The position numbers and the translations under genes are program-made. The notes beneath the pieces are model-generated. The model was not told the DNA's origin. It saw only the letters and a program-made list of their open reading frames with translations, and ran no database searches. Shown here piece after piece: positions 56,100 through 64,000 of a DNA stretch of 64,000 nt. This stretch comes from Bugulina stolonifera (taxonomy: Eukaryota; Bryozoa; Gymnolaemata; Cheilostomatida; Bugulidae). Each line of letters begins with the position of its first letter. The stretch's first letter is position 1. The stretch lies in assembly GCA_935421135.1 (NCBI GenBank), contig OW285191.1:4721504-4785503 (forward strand), in the 5' to 3' direction.

Positions 56100-58193
56100 C
56101 ATAGATATAATATAAACACTAGATAGGACACCCTGTGTTAATGCTCCAATGCTCTTTGTCCTACTAAATTATGGAAAATCCCCACGACGTAACGTAATCT
56201 CACCATGATACTTGTAGCCTGCAATCATGATTCACACTATATACTATAATGGTGTACTGCAGCATAAACTAGCAACACTTTGGTTTAAATCAAGCCCTGC
56301 TGCCATAATATCTGTATCCTGACAAATTGATGTTTGCATAGCACATAACCACATAACAAGCTATCAAATGGTACTAAACACTATCTATTTACCCTGTCTA
56401 AAAGGGCTAAAAAGCGCTAATGTAAACCTACTACATGCATGTTTCAATAGAGCACTGCACAGTAATTAGGCTGCTTTAATTATAAAACTGTTTCCAAAGT
56501 CTTTGTGTTTTGACATATTAATGTTCTGCAAATTTATTACCATGAAAAAATCTGTCAAGTAAGGCTAATGTCCATTGCCACCTCCCCAAAAGTAATTAAT
56601 TTGTTCACATATTATTTGAAATTATATTTGTCCTAAGTATAAAAATTGGAGCTGCATGCTGTTTTGCCAATAGCTAAACATGTGCTGACCATGTTAAAGT
56701 ATATCTAAGTGCCACACGGATAATTACAGACCTATCAAGTGAGGATAAAAGTATTATGATATTTTTAAAAGCAATGATAATGCTGTGCATGTACGTGTGA
56801 GTAACATAGCTTAGTTTATTGACACTGCATTATAATAAAATATTGTGGCATGATTTGAACATGTCATATCAGCCCATGGATATAAAATAATACTGCCCAT
56901 TCTCACAGTAGGCAGCCTTACAGTGTGTAGATACTCCATACTCCAGTGATGTTTCACTTTGCATTTAACTTTTACACATACATGACGTATAGTCTATGTT
57001 TCTCCCTATTAGAAAGTTTGTTAGGTCTTGGGAGACTATGTAGGATTTGCTAGATTTTGAACCATGGATAAGCAAGATTATGAGTCAGCATCAACATCTA
57101 CTACAAAGGTAATAACATTTAAAACTTAGAAATCACCTGCAATGCTGTAATGCAACCCCAACCCTATTGTCACTGAACTCTGCCAGGTTGCTGAGAAATC
57201 TATCAGACAGATATTGCAAGCTGAAGGAATGTGTAAACTAATACTGTACATAAGAAAACTGTTATCAGAACCTCTCCTATGCTGCCACATTAACATTCCC
57301 CGGCGACTTTCATGTGCTAGCCATAGCACCTCTGTTATAAAAACAGTTATCAGCAGGTACTGCACTATTTGCATACATCATGAAACATCTAAAGTGGGCG
57401 ATAAAGGAAACATGCGACAGAAGCGGAGTAGAATAATTTTGTACAACAACATTTAGAAAGGGTAACATTCACCTACACTACCAGTTTTATAATTATTTTT
57501 ATAATCAAATTGTTGGAGAAACTAATAATTACATTGCTGGAGAACATAAACATTGTTTTGCAATTATCTGTGGCACTTACATTTGTAGATATACTGTAAC
57601 ATGGTCAGCACATGTTTAGCTATTGGCAAAACAGCATGCAGCTCCAATTTTTATACTTAGGACAAATATAATTTCAAATAATATGTGAACAAATTAATTA
57701 CTTTTGGGGAGGTGGCAATGGACATTAGCCCCACTTGACAGATTTTTTCATGGTAATAAATTTGCAGAACATTAATATGTCAAAACACAAGGACTTTGGA
57801 AACAGTTTTATAATTAAAGCAGCCTAATTACTGTGCAGTGCTCTATTGAAACATGCATGTAGTAGGTTTACATTAGCACTTTTTAGGCCTTTCAGACAGG
57901 GTAAATAGGTAGTGTTTAGTACCATTTGATAGCTTGTTATGTGGTTATGTGCTATGCAAACATCAATTTGTCAGGATACAGATATTATGGCAGCAGGGCT
58001 TGATTTAAACCAAAGTGGTGCTAGTTTATGCTGCAGTACACCATTATAATATATAGTGTGAATCATGATTGCAGGCTACAAGTATCATGGTGAGATTACG
58101 TTACGTCGTGGGGATTTTCCATAATTTAGTAGGACAAAGAGCATTGGAGCATTAACACAGGGTGTCCTATCTAGTGTTTATATTATATCTATG
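56100..58193. mobile_element. 2094-bp DNA element with about 630-bp terminal inverted repeats
   Basis: The ends are CATAGATATAATATAAACAC and its exact reverse complement. It is flanked by the 8-bp duplication GAGACAAT (56092-56099 and 58194-58201); the related LTRs have a single copy. The inverted repeats span about 56100-56727 and 57560-58193 with few differences, leaving about 830 bp in the middle. An 8-bp duplication is seen in hAT and P elements among others; CA-type ends fit either, so the class is open. There is no transposase, so it is non-autonomous. Confidence 0.85.
57064..57456 (+). other. Possible two-exon gene fragment inside the long-TIR element
   Basis: ACCATGG at 57064 opens MDKQDYESASTSTTK, followed by AAG/GTAATA. 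After TCTGCCAG the frame continues from 57187 (VAEKSIRQILQAEGMCKL) to a stop at 57456, giving about 104 residues if spliced. I recognise no domain. It may be captured host sequence or chance. Confidence 0.25.
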
Positions 58194-58608
58194 GAGACAA
58201 TGAACAGTAAAACAATGCCCTTTATATAGTATAAGGACTTCCGGCCAGCGTAGTGTCGGGAAAAGACGACGTGTGGTCGTCCGGAAGTTGCGCAACAAGA
58301 TGGCCGCCGGAAGCCCGACGGCCAACCCAAAATAGGTCGGGTTCTACAAAAGTTGCTTATAATGGTCCAATTCATGTACAAAATTAATATCAATGGATTC
58401 TGAGAGGTCGGGCCTCTGTACATGGGTATAAAAGGCATTAAAAGACTTAGATATAATCATGTAACTATATACAATAATATAGAAGTGAAGTACAAGCATA
58501 TATATACAATTATGTGCACACAAGAATGAGTGTCAGATGTAAGATACGATTTGGCGTACCATTACAGTATGTACCATGTATGCATATCCATAACAATGTT
58601 ATACATAT

Positions 58609-59283
58609 TGTAATGGTACGCACAGTCGTCTCCTACACCTGGCACTCATTATTATGTGTGCTTACATGTATATATCTACTTGCATTCTACCTTGTACAAC
58701 TTCTATACCATTGTATATAATTGAATGTTTATTACTAAGTCTTTTAATGCCTTTTATACCCATGTACAGAGGCCCGACCTCTCAGAATCCATTGATACTC
58801 ATTTTGTACATGAATTGGACCATTATAAGTAACTTTTGTAGAACCCGACCTATTTTGGGTCGGCCGTCGGGCTTCCGGCGGCCATGTTGTTGCGCAACTT
58901 CCGGACGACCTTACGTCGTCTTTTCCCGACACTACGTCGGCCAGAAGTCCTTATACTATATAAAGGGCATTGTTTCACTGTTCATTGTCTCAGTCTTCAC
59001 TTGGCTTTCAATAAAGACACATCTATACTTGATACAGAGACTTTCACTTCCTTTTGTCAGGTCATTCGCTTAGCGAACCGCCTACTAGGTCGGATCACTC
59101 TCTTTCAACGTATAGTCTGAAGGTCAGACTTGGGACCAGATGGGTCGTCTCTGGTAGTTATTGGGCTACTGAGACCGCTCGATCTTTCATGTAATGAGAA
59201 GGCTTAGCACCACTCATAGGCACTTCAGTTTTGGGTCGGTAGTCGTCAAAGGACGACCGCACGAAATACCAGAAACCATTACA
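58609..59283 (+). mobile_element. Solo LTR, 675 bp, target duplication ATAT (U3)
   Basis: It begins TGTAATGGTACGC and ends AGAAACCATTACA, flanked by ATAT (58605-58608 and 59284-59287); the U1 and U2 homologues show the empty site ACATATTAT. In plus orientation it has TATATAAAGGGC near 58957 and CAATAAAGACAC near 59010. It faces the LTR at 55801-58566 with a 42-bp gap. The 139-codon frame here is not a gene. Confidence 0.85.
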
Positions 59284-60258
59284 ATATTATACATGTAGTA
59301 TAAATATATACATGTGTATATATTATATTAATTCCATGATAACAACCAACAGCCATACACAATAAAAATAACAGTTGTATGATAAATATAATAGTGAGGA
59401 GACAGTCTAAAAGTTTGTCATCTACATTAGTCTAGTGTTAACAGAATGTGTAACAGTAATAATTAATTGAAGATTGTAGATGAAAGAGATGACAATTCCA
59501 AGTTAGTAATGGCTTTTCATAGCAGGAAAAGTTCTTGTTTGAAATGTCTTCAATCAGCTGAGCAAGCCTTGATCAATCACATTGAGCTCTACATAGAGAT
59601 CTGTAGTTACATGTACATCTGCAGTCCAATAATTGTTTCCTGACTGGAGAGATTATGGTAATAAAAATACATATTATGCAATCTACTGTAATAACCGTAT
59701 TATTCTATTATTCATAAAAATAAGTACCATGGCTTCTCAGTATTATATAGAGAATAGAATTTAACTACTGTATTCAGTGTTATTCTCAAATATCTTCAGG
59801 ACAAACAAAGAAATAACAGCAATATAATTATACTCACTGTAAAATCATGTTTGCTTATTTGAAAACTGTAAATGCTTTTTATCAAAGGAATGCAGTGATA
59901 ATACAGATGGAGTAAAACCTTTGATAGTAAATGGTGCTCATCACTGACAGTATAGACACATACAGTAAATCCAGTATCTTTATTTCTAACACTTATATGG
60001 TGTATCACTGCTTATAATTCAGCACTGATGGGACTCAATGAAGTGTGAGTGAGCAGTTTCCACTATAAATATGGTTGCTAGCCTCAGTTGATTGTAAGAG
60101 AATTAATAGTCAAACTGAACAACATGCAATGATAAGTCTAGTTGAAGGAGGTTGTCAAGTGTAGAAACTTAGGCTAACTATTACATTGAAGTGTTACTGT
60201 AACTACAAACCAAAACTAAAATAATATACATGTACATGTTTTGCAAAATGTCAAAACG
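59284..60258. other. Intron-like non-coding sequence (U3)
   Basis: This is conserved with U1 16910-17900; no exon is supported. Confidence 0.4.
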
Positions 60259-60435
60259 GTTATAAAAATGTACTGAGCTTGATGATTGCAGTGGAGAAAT
60301 ATGTCGGAGTATATGTTTGCATTCCACACTAAGCATGTATATGTACAGTACATATACATGCTTAGTGTGAAATGCAAACATATACTCCGACATATTTCTC
60401 CACTGCAATCATCAAGCTCAGTACATTTTTATAAC
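60259..60435. repeat. Palindrome with about 88-base arms (U3 only)
   Basis: The left arm starts TATAAAAATGTACTGAGC and the right arm mirrors it to GTACATTTTTATA, with one mismatch and one central base. U1 (about 17905-17990) and U2 have only the left arm sequence once. The duplicated arms explain the identical open frames on both strands. Confidence 0.9.
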
Positions 60436-60441
60436 ATTTCC

Positions 60442-60530
60442 AGATTCCACCATTTCTCATACACGTATAACAGTATCAAATACTGTTATACGCGTATATA
60501 CATGTACATGTATGAGAAATGGAGGAATCT
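60442..60530. repeat. Second palindrome adjoining the first (U3 only)
   Basis: AGATTCCACCATTTCTCATA and its mirror TATGAGAAATGGAGGAATCT surround TAACAGTA/TACTGTTA arms with a TCAAA centre. The right half is the ancestral sequence found once in U1. Confidence 0.85.
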
Positions 60531-60961
60531 GTTGATCTAGTTAATGATGAATGGAATGGATGTATATGATTTTACAACATCAAGTTTGATTTACTGGTAT
60601 CAACTGTCCCAAGATGCTTCACTCAATAGTTATTGGTCATTAGCATAATACAGTTGGAGTTGTCTGTCCTTTACTACGTATAGCAACCTATAATACAATA
60701 AACAGCCACTACAGTAAAATAATAATAACAGTTATACATATAATGAGGCATTAGAAAAAACTTGTTGTTTACGACACTGGTCTAGTGGGTCTAGGTCAGT
60801 GTTAGCAGGATTAATTAGTAGCAGTAATAATATTAATAGCTGAACAATAGTAAATAAAGATGACAACTCCCAGTTGGTGATGGCATTTCATAGCAGGTGA
60901 GGTTCATAGTAGAATTAGCTTGGTCAACCACATTGAGCTCTACATCTAGACTTGCAATTAC

Positions 60962-61028
60962 CTTCAGTGCGTAAATTGTTACCCAATGAGAGAGATTGAG
61001 GTGGTGGAAGCCCACTCTTCTGTTTTCT
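60962..61028 (-). CDS. Candidate exon C of the propeller gene (U3)
   Basis: 67 nt, same splice sites and same coding sequence as the U2 exon (RKQKSGLPPPQSLSLGNNL). Confidence 0.4.
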
Positions 61029-61123
61029 CTGCATGTAAATTATATGGAAACAATTAATAATATAAACAGATGCAATCATGTATAATAATCATGTATTACA
61101 TAAGTTTAACATGGCTGTCTTCC

Positions 61124-61170
61124 CCTGTGCTTCCTATGTTTGCTCCTCCTCTTTCTCCCTCTTGGCTTGT
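61124..61170 (-). pseudogene. Candidate exon B, donor lost (U3)
   Basis: The acceptor TTCTAG is kept, but the donor is GGAAG in place of GTAAG. In addition GAAAACATAGG has become GCAAACATAGG. The exon would be skipped or misspliced. Confidence 0.3.
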
Positions 61171-61649
61171 CTAGAACAAAGGAAGGTACAAAACAGGACT
61201 GCAAGTTTATTTAGATATGCACAGTGTTCAATATATCCGATCCCTCTAGCCAATTACGTATATAACAGCTGACAATCAATGTGAAAAGTGTCACATGGAA
61301 CGTGTCATTTTAATTTCCAATAAATCTGTGAGTAAATTCACTCACTTCCACCAAAAGCTCAACCTGCAAATATACTGATAGTTTGACTCTAGGAATTAAA
61401 ATGTACATTGTGTGTACATTAATTTGATTGGATCATTATATTCTGAGCTAACGTATTAAGCCAAATACTAAGTTAATTTCTAGGGCAACGTATGTTTTGT
61501 ATGGTCAGTTACATGTAGCACTCTTAGAACTATATAGTAATACTAGGTTGTTCTCGGGCTCATAGTCCTACAGTATATGTAGTTCAGTGTATGTATGACT
61601 TCGAGTCATGTTATGCTACCCACAGTCAAACTTTACAATATTCACTCAC

Positions 61650-61706
61650 CACAGGATATCTTGCATCTGAAGGTGCAGCGTCCAACTAACTTCCGTCTAT
61701 TCCTAT
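61650..61706 (-). CDS. Candidate exon A2 of the propeller gene (U3)
   Basis: 57 nt, acceptor ATTCAG, donor CTGTG/GTGAGT, encoding RNRRKLVGRCTFRCKISC. Three of the 18 residues differ from U1 with frame, cysteines and splice sites kept, which mildly supports coding. Confidence 0.35.
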
Positions 61707-62617
61707 CTGAATTGTCAGTAGTCAAACCAAGTTAGGAAACTAGACAGTAGAATGAATACTACTGCTAGTATGATGGTGAGACAGAAGAAAGGTGATGAAG
61801 TATAGAATCCTTTCGAGTTGTGTCACTTGTGTAAACCTTCTGTTCTCATTTTGTAACACAACTAAAGAATTCAGTCACTAAAATTGATTCATTGAAAGTA
61901 CCCCAGGCTACTGTTAGTAGCTAATAGCGCTGTACTTGGTGCAGTAGATAAAGTTCTACTGTACTACAACACTGTCCAGTACTAATCAACTACAGAAGTA
62001 ACCAGTTAGATAGATGGATAATATAATAAGGATACTGACTCTGTTAACACCCAGTAATCTAATAGTTATAGATCACCAGTATCATGTAACACTGTGTTAT
62101 CAAATGTTCATTAATACGTCTTGGACACTGTTGGTAGCAAAGTGGTGACTCAAATTAGTCCAAAAACAACAAAAATGTTACAACAACCTGAAAGTCGCTG
62201 CTCATAAGCAAAATAATGTTAATTGCATTTTTTAGCTTCCTGTTAATCCAATTATTCTTCAAATTGGAGCAGCTCATTATTACAGTATATTCTGCTGAGT
62301 GTAACATCTCCAATCCAGACACAGTCTAGTAATAACTATATTTTCCTATCTCTACTACTTGTAAGTGAACAGCTGGCAGTGCCCAGTCAAATACATTTAT
62401 CACTATTTTATAACAGTTAAAAACCGAACAGAATATTGTTTGGAGGAACCTGTTTACAATAGATCATAGCTTCTTAAATAGTTTTTTTTTTTCCAATTGG
62501 TTCCGTTTTTGGGCAAAATAATTATGCGCTAGTATTGATACAGTTGCTATTAAATGGAAGATGTATAATAATTAATTATACATCAGATAAGCGAGACAAC
62601 TGGCCAACCTGGAGGTC
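61707..62617. other. Unit sequence before the 11-bp array (U3)
   Basis: This carries the ancestral, uninterrupted form of the region that in U1 holds the 1.4-kb insertion and in U0 a solo LTR. No gene is supported. Confidence 0.4.
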
Positions 62618-63228
62618 GTAATAAATAAGTAATAAATAAGTAATAAATAAGTAATAAATAAGTAATAAATAAGTAATAAATAAGTAATAAATAAGTAATA
62701 AATAAGTAATAAATAAGAAATAAATAAGTAATAAATAAGTAATAAATAAGTAATAAATAAGTAATAAATAAGTAATAAATAAGTAATGAATAAGTAATAA
62801 ATAAGTAATAAATAAGTAATAAATAAGTAATAAATAAGTAATAAATAAGTAATAAATAAGTAATAAATAAGTAATGAATAAGTAATAAATAAGTAATAAA
62901 TAAGTAATAAATAAGTAATAAATAAGTAATAAATAAGTAATAAATAAGTAATAAATAAGAAATAAATAAGTAATAAATAAGTAATAAATAAGTAATAAAT
63001 AAGTAATAAATAAGTAATAAATAAGTAATAAATAAGTAATAAATAAGTAATAAATAAGTAATAAATAAGTAATAAATAAGTAATGAATAAGTAATAAATA
63101 AGTAATAAATAAGTAATAAATAAGTAATAAATAAGTAATAAATAAGTAATAAATAAGTAATAAATAAGTAATAAATAAGTAATAAATAAGTAATAAATAA
63201 GTAATAAATAAGTAATAAATAAGAAATG
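62618..63228. repeat. 11-bp tandem repeat, about 55 units (U3)
   Basis: The same unit GTAATAAATAA and the same two variants as in U1, at half the length. Flanks are identical in type (GGAGGTCGTA at the left, TGGAGTGGTGG at the right). The 238-codon frame across it is an artefact. Confidence 0.95.
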
Positions 63229-63685
63229 GAGTGGTGGTGGGTGATTTTGTGAAAATAATGATATCCTTCTTCCTGCTGGTGTAGAGGAGGATTGACCACT
63301 GTAGTGAATTGATTATTGGCTAGTTATAGCTACAGTGTATGTACATGTAAGTAAGCTGGCAATAAAGCCTTCAAACAAGCTGCAGCCTATCCTACTGCTC
63401 CCTTGTCCTCACAGTTCAAGGATACATACAGTGTAACTCAAAAACTTATCAAAGAACATATAATTTTGGTCGAAATGAGTCTAAATATTATATATTATAC
63501 TTTCTATTCTTAAAATAAACCAAAGCATTACAAATCTTTCTGGTATAAACTCGAAGGGGAACAGCAATTTAGACTTCTTACCTACATGTACAAAATTACT
63601 ATGTCATTCGGTCACTCAGTCTAGAGGTGCCTTTTTCATTATTTACCTGCGTATTTTACCTGCATATCTTATCTACACCTCTTAC

Positions 63686-63851
63686 CTACGGCTCTTTGAA
63701 GTATGTAGCGTGTACCACCTCCTTTTCACTGAGCACACGATTGACTCCCAGATATCTCATTCTCACTCTAGTTCTTGAGAGCAAGCGTGATAAAATTACT
63801 GAATTATTGTGTTTCTTTTCTGACCTGAGCACAATCTCACACATGTAAAGA
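63686..63851 (-). CDS. Possible exon, 55 codons (U3)
   Basis: This is the homologue of 22954-23119: same length, same acceptor CTTGCAG and donor-like GTAG/GTAAGAG, frame open (LRSEKKHNNSVILSRLLSR) to the TAG at the exon end. Function unknown. Confidence 0.25.
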
Positions 63852-64000
63852 CTGCAAGTAATTAGTTTGTATTAGAGCGGACAACTCCTATTACATTTAC
63901 CTCAATATACATGTACATATACATGTATATAGCTAACACTGTACATCACAGCGTACATCCCAAGTACTTAATGTATGTACACTACCAGTAGCCGCTGAAG

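Larger units (their letters stand above)
55801..58566 (-). mobile_element. Solo LTR interrupted by a DNA element, target duplication GTAT (U3)
   Basis: It starts TGTAATGGTTTCTG at 55801 and ends CGTACCATTACA at 58566, flanked by GTAT (55797-55800 and 58567-58570). The U1 empty site is CATTGTATGTAC (near 16862). Without the inserted 2.1-kb element it is about 664 bp and very close to the U2 LTR at 43286. It is in minus orientation. Confidence 0.85.
47518..64000. repeat. Tandem duplication unit U3 (incomplete at window end)
   Basis: The order and orientation are the same as in U1 and U2. Copy-specific features are a doubled GC-rich block, two solo LTRs, a long-TIR element, a double palindrome and a 55-unit 11-bp array. 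The window ends at a point equivalent to about 23230 of U1. Confidence 0.9.

Overview
The window is metazoan nuclear DNA: AT-rich, with GT-AG exon structure, a BEL/Pao LTR retrotransposon, solo LTRs, tRNA-derived SINEs and many copies of the palindrome TACATGTA. The TACATGTA bias and the repeat content suggest a marine invertebrate, perhaps a demosponge; this is an inference from composition, not an identification. The main structure is a tandem segmental duplication. Four copies of a unit of roughly 14-16.4 kb lie head to tail: U0 (1-8283, only the right part of a unit, strongly diverged), U1 (8284-24700), U2 (24701-47517, enlarged by an 8.7-kb retrotransposon) and U3 (47518 to the end of the window, incomplete). 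Unit borders are set arbitrarily at a conserved sequence just downstream of the main gene. Each complete unit carries, on the minus strand, one copy of a gene with several small exons followed by a 642-nt exon and a 143-nt last exon. The last two exons together encode an NHL-like beta-propeller of about 260 residues. They are the best-supported host genes here (8702-9932, 25133-26367, 47940-49153). Candidate upstream exons (A2, B, C and D) lie 5.6-9.3 kb upstream in U1 and have matching intron phases. The U2 copy has a 1-nt frameshift. Splice sites of candidate exon B are damaged in U1 and U3, and U2 has lost exon A2 in a deletion, so no copy looks intact across the whole proposed model. The rest of each unit is mostly non-coding and is remodelled by copy-specific events. 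U2 holds a complete BEL/Pao element (28770-37507) with two 848-bp LTRs in which I saw no difference, a 5-bp target duplication and an uninterrupted Gag-Pol frame of about 1933 codons. Solo LTRs of one or two related families occur in U0, U1, U2 and twice in U3. One U3 solo LTR is split by a 2.1-kb DNA element with about 630-bp terminal inverted repeats and an 8-bp target duplication. An 11-bp tandem repeat has about 109 units in U1, about 55 in U3, two in U2 and none in U0. U3 also carries a double snap-back palindrome. The propeller exon is preceded in every unit by a roughly 59-bp minisatellite whose unit repeats the splice acceptor and the first bases of the exon. Overall this is a young, unstable tandem gene family embedded in transposable elements. 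I found no rRNA, canonical tRNA or CRISPR feature. Most long open frames besides the retrotransposon polyprotein and the propeller exons are products of AT-rich repeats or shadows of the polyprotein.
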